Positions 51,963 through 62,273 are shown, counted from the stretch's first letter. The stretch is DNA of 64,000 nucleotides from Treponema denticola (GCF_024400535.1 NZ_CP038800.1:248001-312000); one strand, 5' to 3'. The notes: generated by a model from the sequence alone, not told the origin. A program made the numbers and translations.

Positions 51963-53771
51963 ATGGAGGAGACTTTGACTAAGACAATTCCGGTTTTTTT
52001 AAATCAAAGTAAGGATTTTTTTAGAAAACCTCAAAACCTGATATTGCTTATATTCGGTGTTGTGCTCTCTGTTACGACTATAGCTCCGATAGTAACTATT
52101 CTTTTGGATACAATTACGGTTCATCCCGGTACCATAGATGCTATGCATGGGCCTGACGGTTTTACCGTTTTTAACTGGAAAGATATTTTTACCGGCTCTC
52201 TTTCGTCAAGAAATTTTTGGAGCCCGCTTACAAACACTCTGTTGCTTGCGATATTCAGCTGTATAGGGGCTATCTTAATAGGCGGAATTTTTGCATATTT
52301 GATTACACGCACAAATATAAAATGCAAAAAATATCTGAATGTTGTTTTTATTTTTCCGTACATAATGCCTCAGTGGACATTGGCTCTTACTTGGATGAAC
52401 TTATTTAAGAGTACTGCCGTTACGGGAGGCTCTAACGGAATACTTGCCGGGCTTTTTGGAATTACAATGCCGGCGTGGTGGGCTGAGGGTCTATTCCCTT
52501 CAATTGTTGTACTGTCCCTGCACTATGCAGCCTTTGCCTATATCTTAATAGGTGGCATATTTAAAAATATGGATTCCAATTTGGAAGAAGCCGCCTTGAT
52601 TTTAAATACCTCAAAATCAAAGATTTTCCGTAAAGTAACCCTTCCCTTATTAAGACCTGCTATCCTATCGACCATCTTGCTCGTTTTCGGTAGTGCTATG
52701 GGAAGCTATCCTGTTCCGCACTATTTAAAACTGACAACCCTTTCCACCAAATACATAGACTTAAAGGTTGTAAGAACGGGGCAGGCAAGTATTATCGGAG
52801 TAGTGATGATGCTCTTCGGAATTTTAATACTGATTACAAACAGGCTCAGTATGAAATCCCGAAAAAATTATACGACAATTACGGGAAAGAGCGGACAGGT
52901 CAGCAAGGTAAATGTGGGAAAAATCGGGCAATATTTAATTCCTGCAATTTTAATTATCTTTACCTTATTTACCGGAATATATCCCGTTATTTCCTTTGCC
53001 TTTGAAACATTTTTGCCCAACCCGGGAGACTACAGTTTTTTTAGGACGGGTAATTTTGCAAACCTAACCTTAAAATGGTGGACGCATCACTCGGCAGAAG
53101 ATGTCGGTATGTACGGACAATTCGGTATTTTATATAACCGTGCCTTTTGGATGAGTTTTAAAGGAACAATGATTGTTGCCTTTTTCTGCGCCTTTCTTGC
53201 AGGAACGATAGGGCTTTTGATAGGCTATTCGGTAAGCAAGCATAGAAGAAACAAGTTTGCAAATTATGTAAATGACATAGCTTTTTTGCCCTACCTTTTG
53301 CCTTCACTTGCAGTTGGTATAGCCTTCTTTATCTTCGGGTCTATGCTGGGAATCTATGATACATTTTTACTTTTAATAATAGTCGGAACAATTAAGTATA
53401 TTCCTTTTTCGTCAAGGAGCTCTCTTAACTCGATGCTTCAAATCAGCAATGAAATAGAAGAATCGGCTTTGATACAGGATACGCCCTGGCATAAGCGTAT
53501 GACAAGGATTATAATTCCCATTCAAAAGACGGCAATTTTAAGCGGCTATCTTTTGCCCTTTATAACCTGCGTTCGGGAATTAACCTTATTTATGCTTTTG
53601 TGCAGTCAGTCCAAGATAAGCACAACCATGCTTGACTATTATGATGAGATGGGCTTATACGCCTTTTCAAGCGCAATCAACTTAATTTTAATTATATTTA
53701 TTTTGGCCGTAAATTTCGGATTAAACAAGCTTACAAAGGCCGGAATCGATACGGGTGTAGGAGGTCAATAA
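51963..53771 (+). CDS. ABC importer permease, two fused membrane domains
   Basis: A 602-residue FbpB-like permease with about twelve helices and two binding-protein-dependent transport domains. Each has an EAA coupling loop: LEEAALILNTSKSKIFRKVT (about 210) and IEESALIQDTPWHKRMTRI (about 500). A linker of about 30 hydrophilic residues separates the halves (about 298-325). The fused form provides the whole translocation pore. Start ATG 51963 behind AAGGAAG; the stop overlaps the ATPase start codon by one base, showing coupling. Confidence 0.9.
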   Translation: MEETLTKTIPVFLNQSKDFFRKPQNLILLIFGVVLSVTTIAPIVTILLDTITVHPGTIDAMHGPDGFTVFNWKDIFTGSLSSRNFWSPLTNTLLLAIFSCIGAILIGGIFAYLITRTNIKCKKYLNVVFIFPYIMPQWTLALTWMNLFKSTAVTGGSNGILAGLFGITMPAWWAEGLFPSIVVLSLHYAAFAYILIGGIFKNMDSNLEEAALILNTSKSKIFRKVTLPLLRPAILSTILLVFGSAMGSYPVPHYLKLTTLSTKYIDLKVVRTGQASIIGVVMMLFGILILITNRLSMKSRKNYTTITGKSGQVSKVNVGKIGQYLIPAILIIFTLFTGIYPVISFAFETFLPNPGDYSFFRTGNFANLTLKWWTHHSAEDVGMYGQFGILYNRAFWMSFKGTMIVAFFCAFLAGTIGLLIGYSVSKHRRNKFANYVNDIAFLPYLLPSLAVGIAFFIFGSMLGIYDTFLLLIIVGTIKYIPFSSRSSLNSMLQISNEIEESALIQDTPWHKRMTRIIIPIQKTAILSGYLLPFITCVRELTLFMLLCSQSKISTTMLDYYDEMGLYAFSSAINLILIIFILAVNFGLNKLTKAGIDTGVGGQ

Positions 53772-55429
53772 TGCCTGAGATAATTTTACAAAACCTTACC
53801 AAAAGATGGGGAAAATTTTACGGAACGGATAATTTAAATTTAACTATAGAAAATAATTCGTTTATTACCCTGCTGGGGCCTTCAGGCTGCGGCAAAACGA
53901 CAACGCTTAGAATGATTGCCGGTCTTGAAACTCCGACAAGCGGAAAGATAGTCATCGACGGGGAAACGTTTTTTGACAGCGAGAAAGGTATAAACATTCC
54001 TGCAAATAAAAGAAAGGTCGGCTTTTTGTTTCAAAACTATGCCCTTTGGCCGAATATGACCGTTTATGAAAACATAAGTTTCGGCTTAAAAAACATTAAA
54101 GAGCTCATGCCTCTCTGCGATTTTGAAATTAAAAGAATAGATGACTTAAAAAAGATTTTAAATGAATGTGAAAAAGCTGTAGAAATTATTATCGACTCGC
54201 AGACTAAAGACAAGAAAAAAGGTAATAAACTTGATGAAAAAACAGCCTTGATAAAGTTAATAGACAACTTTATTATTTCGGAATATACGGCAAAAACGAT
54301 TTTGTCTTACGGGCTTGAAAAAGCTGAAAATCGTGAAGAAAAAGTAAGGTCAATAATTTCCGTTTTGGATGAAAAGAGGGCATCTCTTTTAGAGAAGCAC
54401 AAGAAAAACGGGTTTTCGGTAAATGGCAACTACGAACTTGTAGATGAAAAAGGCGAAGTTATAAAAAAAATACGCAAGCTCGAAAACGAAGAAATAGACC
54501 TAATAGTCCGCCGTGTTTCCCGCATCGTAAAAATCGGAATGTTTATGGATCGGTATCCCAATGAACTTTCAGGCGGACAGCAGCAAAGGGTTGCCATTGC
54601 CCGAACCTTAGCCCCCGGGCCCAAGGTGCTTTTTATGGATGAGCCCCTTTCAAACCTTGATGCAAAGCTCCGGCTGGAAATGCGGAGCGAATTGCAGCGC
54701 CTTCATTTGGATACAAAATCGACCTTTATCTATGTTACCCATGATCAGCTGGAGGCTATGACTCTGGCTACAAAGATATGCTTGATGGATAACGGTCTTT
54801 TGCAGCAATATGATGCTCCCTTGGATATCTATGAAAAACCGGTAAACTTATTTACTGCAGACTTTATAGGAAATCCTTCGATAAACTTTATAGAAGCTGC
54901 GGGCGAAACTTCTGCAGACGGAGATTTTAATTTAAACTGTTTAGAAGGCTTGCAATTTAAGTTTAAACCCGCTCAAAAAATAGATTATAAAGAATGGCTT
55001 TTGCAAACGGAGGCTGAAATTAAAAAACAAAGAGAAGAAGAAGCCGAACGCACAAAAAATGCAGAAAAGGAAAATAAGATTTTGCCTTTTAAGTATCACA
55101 TTGCAAAGGCCGATGAAGCAGAGTTTGATTTAAATTCTCCGGCACCTACTGAAAAAGATTTTATCATCGGAGTCCGCCCCGAGTTTATTAAAATACACGA
55201 AAACGGAAAACTGACAGGTTCTATATACAGCTCGATGCCCACAGGTATGGAAACTACTGTCAAAATTAAAGTGGGGAACTTCCTTTTAACGGGTGTCGTG
55301 TTTTTAAATATAACCTACAAAATAGGCGAAAAAATAAAATTCGATATTGAAGGCGATAGGATTATGCTCTTTTCAAGCCTTAATCAAAGATTGATTTCTT
55401 TGGGGTACTTGGAAAAAGAGGATGCATAA
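53771..55429 (+). CDS. ABC importer ATPase with large helical-domain insertion
   Basis: A 552-residue ATPase; family members are usually 350-380. Walker A GPSGCGKTTT (36-45), Q loop FLFQNYALWP (85-94), signature LSGGQQQR (266-273), Walker B VLFMDEPLSNLD (286-297) and THDQ are intact. About 130 extra residues lie between the Q loop and the signature (about 108-246; charged, helical, KKIRKLENEEIDL), exactly where the ATPase meets the permease. A second charged insertion (QREEEAERTKNAEKENK) interrupts the C-terminal TOBE region. It should energise the permease encoded just upstream. The insertion may be regulatory. Confidence 0.88.
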   Translation: MPEIILQNLTKRWGKFYGTDNLNLTIENNSFITLLGPSGCGKTTTLRMIAGLETPTSGKIVIDGETFFDSEKGINIPANKRKVGFLFQNYALWPNMTVYENISFGLKNIKELMPLCDFEIKRIDDLKKILNECEKAVEIIIDSQTKDKKKGNKLDEKTALIKLIDNFIISEYTAKTILSYGLEKAENREEKVRSIISVLDEKRASLLEKHKKNGFSVNGNYELVDEKGEVIKKIRKLENEEIDLIVRRVSRIVKIGMFMDRYPNELSGGQQQRVAIARTLAPGPKVLFMDEPLSNLDAKLRLEMRSELQRLHLDTKSTFIYVTHDQLEAMTLATKICLMDNGLLQQYDAPLDIYEKPVNLFTADFIGNPSINFIEAAGETSADGDFNLNCLEGLQFKFKPAQKIDYKEWLLQTEAEIKKQREEEAERTKNAEKENKILPFKYHIAKADEAEFDLNSPAPTEKDFIIGVRPEFIKIHENGKLTGSIYSSMPTGMETTVKIKVGNFLLTGVVFLNITYKIGEKIKFDIEGDRIMLFSSLNQRLISLGYLEKEDA

Positions 55430-55479
55430 TTAAATATCCGCGGCCGATAATCCTGAGTGCCGAATGAGTAAGGAGATAT

Positions 55480-55551
55480 GATAAACAGTTCGGCAGAAAT
55501 TCAGCCTCGCTGTTTATCTGCCGAGTTTTGTACCAAAAGTACAAAACTTCG
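55480..55551 (+). repeat. Multi-hairpin intergenic element E3
   Basis: GATAAACAG/CTGTTTATC (55480-55518) and CGAGTTTTGTAC pairing with GTACAAAACTTCG (55522-55551), followed by TTATGGGAGG. Same family as E1 and E2. An AAGGAGAT site and ATG precede it, so it can be read as a 31-codon frame, but E2 does not keep that frame, so I treat it as an RNA/DNA structure. Confidence 0.75.
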
Positions 55552-55589
55552 TATTATGGGAGGTATGATAAAATAGTAAACAAACAAAC

Positions 55590-55785
55590 GGTAATGTGAT
55601 AAACTGAACTAAAAAGAAGTTCAGTGGAAACCAGGCAATAGTTCGTCATGTTTAGTGGAGGCAATGACCTCCGAATGGGAGAATGAAGAGCTTTTGCCGC
55701 ATCATACAGTAGTCGTTAAAGACTGAATGGGAGATTGGAATATATTACCGAAAAGACTTTCCGCTGAAACACAAAGGGAGGGAGG
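55590..55785 (+). ncRNA. Candidate IS110 bridge RNA region
   Basis: No gene lies in this 200-base stretch. It contains a GAACT/AGTTC hairpin (about 55606-55622), a perfect GGAGG-CAATGA-CCTCC hairpin (about 55658-55673) and further G/A-rich segments up to the transposase. In IS110-group elements the left non-coding end encodes the bridge (seek) RNA that guides target choice, so this is the expected position. Loop assignment was not attempted. Confidence 0.5.
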
Positions 55786-55790
55786 TCGAA

Positions 55791-56878
55791 ATGACATTTT
55801 TTATTGGTGTGGATTTGCACAAAACACAGTTTACAGTTCATGTAAGAACGGAAGAAAGGTCTGAAACCCTAAATCAGATAAGACAATATAAAACTGATGA
55901 CAAAGGTTATGCCGACTTTATGACAAGAATAAAAGCTTACAAAGAAATCGGAGCTGTTGTAAAAATTGGAGTTGAATCAACAGGGAACACCCGTTTTTTC
56001 AAACACGAGGTAGAAAAGGCAGGAGCAGAAGTTACAGTCATAAATACTTTGAAGTTCAAGGTTATAACCGAATCTGCTAAAAAAACGGATAAGCATGATG
56101 CTTGTACAATTTCAGAGTTTCTATCAAAAGACATGCTGCCTGAAAGCTATCTTTGCAGTAAAGAGACTGAAAATATGAGGCGGCTTTTAAAGTCGAGGGA
56201 AAGGCTGGTTCGCTCGATAGTGGGACAAAAGAATGAAGTGCATGCTCTTTTGGTAAGCATGGGGCTAAAGATGAAAGCCGGAGCCTGCAAAGTAAAAAAG
56301 GACGCCAGAGAGTTCTGGACGTCCTTGAGTCGAATAACGACAACGTGCTCGAGGCACAATCAGTACAACTGATGTTTGAAATTATAAGGCAAATGGAAGA
56401 AAGTGTCAAGATAATAGAAAAACAACTTACAGAATTGACAAAGGATGATCAAATGGTAAATCGTCTTTTGAGTATACGAGGTTGTGGAAAGATAACGGCA
56501 TGGACCATAAGAGCCTATACTGAGGATATGGGAAGGTTTGCAAGTGCAAAAAAATATGCAGCCTTTTGCGGACTTGTTCCATGGGTGTCTGATTCTAATG
56601 AAAGTATTAGGCATGGAAAAATTACGAAGCGAGGCCCGCAGGAATTAAGAGTGAGCTTTGTACAATTGGTAATGGGTATAAGACGTTGCAAAGATACTGC
56701 CTGTTGGCGTTTAATGCAGCGTTATGAATATATGAAAACACATAAGGGCAGCGGAAAGTCAATCATAGCCGCTGCGAGGAAGTTGGCAGAGATTGTATGG
56801 GCAATGCTCAGCAATAAAGAAGATTTTGACTGTGAAAAGATGAAAGGAACATACAACCGTATGAATCTTGCAGTTTAA
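55791..56878 (+). CDS. IS110-family DEDD transposase/recombinase, frameshifted
   Basis: The first frame (55791-56372) encodes the RuvC-like DEDD domain (GVDLHKTQF, GVESTGNTRF, KTDKHDACT). The second (about 56297-56878) encodes the Transposase_20 domain (LSIRGCGKITAWTIRAY, YAAFCGLVPW, KITKRGPQELR). They join in the -1 frame at the heptamer AAAAAAG (56294-56300), phased A AAA AAG in the first frame, giving ...KKGRQRVLDVLE. A 10-bp hairpin with one bulge follows at once (56300-56324). Either programmed -1 frameshifting or loss of one A from a seven-A run explains it. If translated through, the protein is about 360 residues, close to normal for IS110 transposases. Start after GGGAGGGAGG. Confidence 0.8.
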
Positions 56879-56912
56879 TTTTTATCTGCCATCTATTTTA
56901 ATTTTTTTTAAG

Positions 56913-56937
56913 AAAGTCGATTTTGTTTGTTGACTTT
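56913..56937 (+). repeat. Hairpin before the truncated chemoreceptor gene
   Basis: AAAGTC (56913-56918) and GACTTT (56932-56937) form a stem that resembles the last hairpin of E1 (AAAAAGTCAA/TTGACTTTTT). It suggests that IS110 lies within or beside a longer copy of that element family. Confidence 0.5.
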
Positions 56938-56939
56938 TT

Positions 56940-58196
56940 ATGGGAGAGATCGATGCTTTGCGTATTTCAGTACTCGGTATCGAAATAGTGGTTATATCTA
57001 CTGCGCTGGTCATAGTCTTCTTTGTAGCCCTTGCGTTGATTAAACCTATAAGAGCTATCGTTAGCGTACTTAAAGACATCGCAGAGGGCGAAGGAGATTT
57101 AACTGTGCGTCTTCCCGTACACGGAAATGACGAGATAACCGACCTCTCCGAATATTTTAATCAAACTATTTCAAAGATAGGATCATCTATTAATCAAATA
57201 GGTCTTAACAGCAGCGATATGGAAAACATAGGGAATGAGCTTGCGTCGAATATGACCGAAACAGCCAGTGCCGTACACGAGATAAGTGCCAACATCAACG
57301 GGGTAAAACAGCAAGCTCTTACCCAAGCTGCAAGTGTTACAGAAACGGCTGCAACCATTGAAGAAATTGTCCGTACAATTAAACAATTAAACGGAAGTAT
57401 CGAAAATCAGGCTGCCAGCGTCGCCGAATCTTCCGCTTCAATCGAGCAAATGGTTGCGAATATTGCATCCATCACACAAACACTAGGTAAAACCGATGAT
57501 GTTATAAAAACACTCGCCTCCGCTACCGCCGACGGCAAAGAGACGATTTCAGGAGCGAACAACATTACTAAGAAAATAGCTGAAGAATCTGGAGGTCTAT
57601 TGGAAGCCTCAAGTGTTATTCAGCACATAGCCTCGCAGACTAACCTTTTGGCGATGAATGCAGCCATCGAAGCAGCTCATGCAGGGGAAGCAGGTAAAGG
57701 CTTTGCTGTTGTAGCCGACGAAATCCGTAAGCTCGCAGAAGAGTCTTCCGCACAGGGTAAAACAATAACCGCAACTCTTAAAACTCTGTCAGGCGAAATA
57801 GAAGCTCTTTCCGATTCTTCAAAAACGGTAGAGGAAAAATTTAACGCTATTTTCAATTTGGCCGAGCAAGTTAAATCTATGAGTGACAGTCTTACCGAAG
57901 CTATGCATGAGCAAGAAAACGGAAGTAAGGAAGTGCTGTCTGTGATTAAGGGCATCAACACTGTAACGGTAGAAGTTCAGGCCGGCTCTGAAGAAATGCT
58001 GAGAGGAGGGGAGAGTGTCGCAGAGGAGATGAAAAAACTGGACGGTCTGACCCGCGTTATAACCGACAGCATGAATGAGATGGCCTCGGGTGCTGTGCAG
58101 ATCAGCAATGCCGTGCAGGAAGTAAATGAGATAAGCCAAAAGAATAAGGCCAATATTCAAAAACTTACGGAGGAAGTTGGAAAATTTAAAGTTTAA
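56940..58196 (+). pseudogene. Methyl-accepting chemotaxis protein lacking its sensor half
   Basis: A 418-codon frame nearly identical to the C-terminal 418 residues of the 58427-60517 chemoreceptor: second membrane helix (about 8-32), HAMP ([13 protein letters not shown]), and the signalling hairpin ([21 protein letters not shown] to [12 protein letters not shown]). It lacks the first helix and the whole periplasmic Cache domain (278 residues). There is no ribosome-binding site before 56940; the ATG corresponds to an internal Met of the paralogue. The 5' part was probably deleted in a rearrangement near the IS110 element. If translated, it would be a ligand-blind signalling protein. Confidence 0.78.
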
Positions 58197-58426
58197 AAAA
58201 TTCCTTTTAAAGCTTGCAGTATACGGTAAGACATGATATACTTTATAGCGATGATAGAGAAGCACTTCAATAGCAGTTACAAACCTTCTCATAAAAAAAG
58301 TGCAAAAAGTTTTTAAAAAGTACGTGGTATGAAACGTGCGTGCCTAACAAAACTCATGACTCTTTAACAAAATATACATCATGTCTTGGATTGAGACCTG
58401 TCAATCTAAAAAAAGGAGTAATATAA

Positions 58427-60517
58427 ATGAAAAAACGTTTTTCGATCCGCTACAAGCTGATCATAGTCTTCGGATTATTGATAGTCATCGCTTCTTCGAC
58501 GGAAGGTTTTCTTGCAACCCGTATTGCTCGTAAGGCCGTTGCCGAAAAGGTCGAAACACACTTAATCGACAAGGCGACTGATGTCGCCGAAATTATTGAC
58601 GGGCGCATTACCGCAGTTCAGCAATTCCTTGAAGGTATAGCGCGTATGCCTATGTTCAGCAATCCTTCCGTTTCAGATGAGGAAAAACTTGCTCTGCTTA
58701 AGGATCAGGTTGCATTTAATACGGCTATTCATGAGTTGGATTTCAGCGAGCTTGACGGCACGCTCCACAGCATCAACGGGAAGGCTCAAGTTGCCGATAG
58801 GGATTGGTTCAAGGCAGCACGAAGCGGAAAAGCATTTCTTTCCGAACCGCTTTTTTCACGAACGACACAAAGGCTAATCCAAGTTATTGCTGTTCCGATT
58901 TATGATGCTAATCGTCAAGTTATTGGAGTTCTAAGTGCAGATTTTGACGGGGCATGGCTTTCCGAACAGATTAAAGATATAGTTGTCGGTAAAACAGGTA
59001 ATTGCTATATAATGGGAGACACCAGCAACATTGTTGCAGATAAAGATATCGAGCTCGTTAGAAATCAAGTGAGCATTATTGAGAAGGCAAAAACGGACAA
59101 AGAACTTGCCTCATGCGCCGATTTTTTGGAGTACGTTTGGGATACCGACGAAAGCGAGGTCGGTTACTACACATACCAAGGAGTATCTTATATAGCCTCT
59201 TTTGCCACCATGAAAACTACAGCTTGGTCTGTTATTATCCGCGCACCGGTAAATGAGTTTATGGGGGAGATTAATGCTTTGCGTATTTCCGTACTCGGAA
59301 TCGGAGCGGTTGTTATATCCAGTGCACTGGTCATTGTTTTCTTTTTAGCCCTTGCATTGATTAAACCTATAACGGCTATTGTTAGTGCACTCAAAGACAT
59401 AGCACAGGGTGAAGGAGATTTAACTGTGCGTCTTCCCGTACACGGTAACGATGAAATTACTGATTTATCGGAATACTTTAATCAAACTATTGAGAAGATA
59501 GGCACATCGATTAAACAGGTAAGCCTTAATAGCTCCGATATGGAAAATATCGGCAACGAACTTGCCTCGAATATGACCGAAACTGCCAGTGCCGTGCACG
59601 AGATAAGTGCCAATATCGACGGGGTAAAGCAGCAGGCTCTTACCCAAGCCGCAAGCGTTAGCGAAACGGCGGCGACAATCGAAGAGATTATCCGTACTAT
59701 TAAGCAGCTGAACAGCAGTATAGAAAATCAGGCTGCAAGCGTCGCAGAATCTTCTTCGGCTATCGAGCAGATGGTAGGAAACATAGCATCCATCACACAG
59801 ACTCTCGGTAAAACCGATGATGTTATAAAAACACTCGCCTCCGCTACCGCCGACGGTAAAGAGACAATTTCGGGAGCAAACAGCGTTACGCAGAAGATAA
59901 CGGAAGAGTCTGGCAGTCTATTGGAAGCTTCAAGTGTTATTCAGCACATTGCAAGCCAAACTAACCTTTTGGCGATGAACGCTGCAATCGAAGCCGCCCA
60001 TGCAGGAGAAGCAGGCAAAGGCTTTGCCGTCGTAGCCGACGAAATCCGTAAACTCGCAGAAGAGTCTTCTGCACAGGGCAAAACAATAACCGCAACTCTT
60101 AAAACGCTGTCAGGCGAAATAGAAGCTCTTTCAGATTCTTCAAAAACCGTAGAGGAAAAATTTAATGCTATTTTCAATTTGGCGGATCAAGTTAAATCGA
60201 TGAGTGACCATCTTACCGAAGCTATGCATGAGCAAGAAAACGGAAGTAAGGAAGTTCTGTCTGCGATTAAGGGCATCAACACTGTAACGGTAGAAGTTCA
60301 GGCAGGTTCTGAAGAGATGCTGAAAGGAGGGGAAAGCGTTGCAGAGGAAATGCAAAAACTTGACGGTCTGACCCGTGTTATAACCGGCAGCATGAATGAG
60401 ATGGCTTCCGGCGCTGTGCAGATCAGCAATGCCATACAGGAAGTAAATGAGATAAGCCAAAAGAATAAGGCCAGCATTCAAAAACTTGCAGGAGAAGTTT
60501 CTAAATTCAAGGTGTAA
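58427..60517 (+). CDS. Methyl-accepting chemotaxis protein with Cache sensor
   Basis: A 696-residue chemoreceptor: cytoplasmic tip, helix 1 (about 9-30), periplasmic double-Cache domain (about 35-275), helix 2 (about 287-310), HAMP (about 312-365) and signalling domain with the conserved tip [20 protein letters not shown] (about 505-524). It would bind small ligands such as amino acids and signal through CheW/CheA to the periplasmic flagella. RBS AAAGGAG. The 230 bases upstream hold no gene. The paralogous half-gene upstream shows tandem duplication. Confidence 0.93.
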   Translation: MKKRFSIRYKLIIVFGLLIVIASSTEGFLATRIARKAVAEKVETHLIDKATDVAEIIDGRITAVQQFLEGIARMPMFSNPSVSDEEKLALLKDQVAFNTAIHELDFSELDGTLHSINGKAQVADRDWFKAARSGKAFLSEPLFSRTTQRLIQVIAVPIYDANRQVIGVLSADFDGAWLSEQIKDIVVGKTGNCYIMGDTSNIVADKDIELVRNQVSIIEKAKTDKELASCADFLEYVWDTDESEVGYYTYQGVSYIASFATMKTTAWSVIIRAPVNEFMGEINALRISVLGIGAVVISSALVIVFFLALALIKPITAIVSALKDIAQGEGDLTVRLPVHGNDEITDLSEYFNQTIEKIGTSIKQVSLNSSDMENIGNELASNMTETASAVHEISANIDGVKQQALTQAASVSETAATIEEIIRTIKQLNSSIENQAASVAESSSAIEQMVGNIASITQTLGKTDDVIKTLASATADGKETISGANSVTQKITEESGSLLEASSVIQHIASQTNLLAMNAAIEAAHAGEAGKGFAVVADEIRKLAEESSAQGKTITATLKTLSGEIEALSDSSKTVEEKFNAIFNLADQVKSMSDHLTEAMHEQENGSKEVLSAIKGINTVTVEVQAGSEEMLKGGESVAEEMQKLDGLTRVITGSMNEMASGAVQISNAIQEVNEISQKNKASIQKLAGEVSKFKV

Positions 60518-60528
60518 TTATTTTATAA

Positions 60529-60557
60529 TAGACAAACCCTTATTTTTTTGTTAGAAT
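60529..60557 (+). promoter_or_regulatory. Promoter of the DUF969-DUF979-pcp operon
   Basis: TAGACA (60529-60534), 17-base spacer, TAGAAT (60552-60557), 33 bases before the first start codon; AAAAGGAGAA is the ribosome-binding site. Confidence 0.5.
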
Positions 60558-60590
60558 ACGCCGGATATAAACCAATAAAAGGAGAATTGT

Positions 60591-61265
60591 ATGAACTATT
60601 TGGTTTTAATAGGCGTTGCAATTATTATTGCCGGTTTTATTTTAAAACTCGATGTAGTTGCAGTTGTTTTGATTTCAGGCCTTGTAACAGGCTTGATTGC
60701 AAAGATGGGATTTGTTGAAGTCCTTAATGCAATAGGCACAGGTTTTGTCAACAACCGTTACATGAGCTTGTTTTTTATTTCTTTTCCTGTAATCGCTATT
60801 ATGGAGCGTTACGGTTTAAAAGAGCGTGCTGCAGACTTTATTAAAAAGATTAAGGGAGCAAGTGCCGGTATGGTTATTTGGCTCTACATTCTTATACGAA
60901 CAATTGCTTCGGCATTTTCGATCAGATTGGGCGGTCATGTTCAGTTTATCAGACCATTAATCCTCCCTATGGCTGAAGGAGCTGCTCAAAAACATGTAAA
61001 GCTTACCGAAGACGACATCGAAAAAATTAAGGGTCTCGCAGGAGCTTCCGAAAACTACGGAAACTTTTTCGGTCAAAATATTTTTCCCGTTGCATCAGGA
61101 GTTCTTTTAATTACAGGAACTTTAAAAGAACAGGGCTTGGATATAAGCAATATCGATGTTGCTAAATATTCAATCTTGGCAGGTGTTGCAATGGTTCTTA
61201 TAGCCTTACTACAGTGCTGGCTCTTTGAAAAATCACTTAGAAAAGGAGAAAAGGCAGATGTTTAG
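60591..61265 (+). CDS. 5-oxoproline transporter subunit, DUF969 family
   Basis: A 224-residue membrane protein with about six helices, the DUF969 family. DUF969 and DUF979 genes are regularly paired next to pyroglutamyl peptidase and 5-oxoproline metabolism genes and are annotated as the two subunits of a 5-oxoproline transporter. The region IRLGGHVQFIRPLILPMAEG (about 103-122) is characteristic. It overlaps the DUF979 gene by 8 bases. Confidence 0.85.
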   Translation: MNYLVLIGVAIIIAGFILKLDVVAVVLISGLVTGLIAKMGFVEVLNAIGTGFVNNRYMSLFFISFPVIAIMERYGLKERAADFIKKIKGASAGMVIWLYILIRTIASAFSIRLGGHVQFIRPLILPMAEGAAQKHVKLTEDDIEKIKGLAGASENYGNFFGQNIFPVASGVLLITGTLKEQGLDISNIDVAKYSILAGVAMVLIALLQCWLFEKSLRKGEKADV

Positions 61266-62256
61266 TTTTATTCAAAATAATACAATGGTTATAGATGAAA
61301 TCGTTTACGGCCTTTGCGGTCTTGTTTCAATTATCACAGCCGTAATCTCCTTAAAAGATAAAAAGAACCCTATCGGAACATTCTTGTTTTGGGGAATCTT
61401 AGGTCTTTTGTTTATGTTCGGTAAAGTTATCGTTCTTAATGTACCTTACGGAGGAGCCATTATCGGAGGCTTACTCTTTGTTTTGGGCGGTTTTACTCTT
61501 ACAAAACAAGTAAAAGTTGCGGATATTAAGTCGGCAACAAAAGAAGAGATTACCGAAAATTCAAAAAAGGTCGGCAACAAGATTTTTATTCCTGCCGTTT
61601 TGATAGGTGTTGTTGCGATGTTATTGGCTCAAATGAAGAGCTTTAAAATTTCACTTGGAACAAATGCTGCCGGAAAAGAAATAATCTTCGGCTTTTCTAC
61701 TGCACAAGTTGTAGGCCTTGCTTCGATAGTTGCCCTTATTTTTGCAATAATTTTAACTAAGCCGAAAATGAAAGATACAATCAACGATACTTCAAAGATG
61801 CTGATGCAGGTAGGCTCTTCAAGTTTACTTCCTCAGCTCCTCGGTGTTTTGGGTGCAATCTTTGCAACAGCCGGAATAGGTAAGATAATTGGCCATTTTG
61901 CAAGCGGTATTGTTCCTCAGGGTGTTCCCGTACTGGGTGTTATCGCTTATTGTCTTGGAATGGTAATCTTTACGATGATTATGGGAAATGCTTTTGCTGC
62001 CTTTACCGTTATCACAATCGGTGTAGGTGTTCCCTTTGTAATTGCACAAGGCGGAAATCCTGCTGTTGTAGGAGCCTTAGGTATGACTTGCGGATACTGC
62101 GGTACGCTTTTAACACCTATGGCTGCAAACTTTAACATTGTTCCTGCCGCAATTTTGGAAACTAAAAATAAATATACATTGATTAAGGCTCAAGCCCTTA
62201 TGTCCTTTGCTTTGATTATTGTTCATATTATTTTGATGTTGATATTTGCTTTTTAA
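61258..62256 (+). CDS. 5-oxoproline transporter subunit, DUF979 family
   Basis: A 332-residue membrane protein with about nine helices, the DUF979 family, partner of DUF969. Conserved glycine-rich segments such as LGMVIFTMIMGNAFAAFTVI (about 235-254) and GALGMTCGYCGTLLTPMAAN suggest the transport core. The ATG at 61258 lies after AAGGAGAAAAGGCAG and overlaps the end of the DUF969 gene. Transport of 5-oxoproline is inferred from the family and the adjacent pcp gene. Confidence 0.85.
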   Translation: MFSFIQNNTMVIDEIVYGLCGLVSIITAVISLKDKKNPIGTFLFWGILGLLFMFGKVIVLNVPYGGAIIGGLLFVLGGFTLTKQVKVADIKSATKEEITENSKKVGNKIFIPAVLIGVVAMLLAQMKSFKISLGTNAAGKEIIFGFSTAQVVGLASIVALIFAIILTKPKMKDTINDTSKMLMQVGSSSLLPQLLGVLGAIFATAGIGKIIGHFASGIVPQGVPVLGVIAYCLGMVIFTMIMGNAFAAFTVITIGVGVPFVIAQGGNPAVVGALGMTCGYCGTLLTPMAANFNIVPAAILETKNKYTLIKAQALMSFALIIVHIILMLIFAF

Positions 62257-62273
62257 AATTAGTGAGGAGATAA

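Larger units (their letters stand above)
55563..56937 (+). mobile_element. IS110-family insertion sequence
   Basis: The element comprises a long left non-coding region (about 55563-55790), the transposase (55791-56878) and a short right end. This layout is that of the IS110 group. Exact ends cannot be fixed by eye because the family lacks terminal inverted repeats. TTATGGGAG occurs on both sides (55554-55562 and 56938-56946). It separates element E3 and the importer operon from a chemoreceptor gene that has lost its 5' half. Confidence 0.7.
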
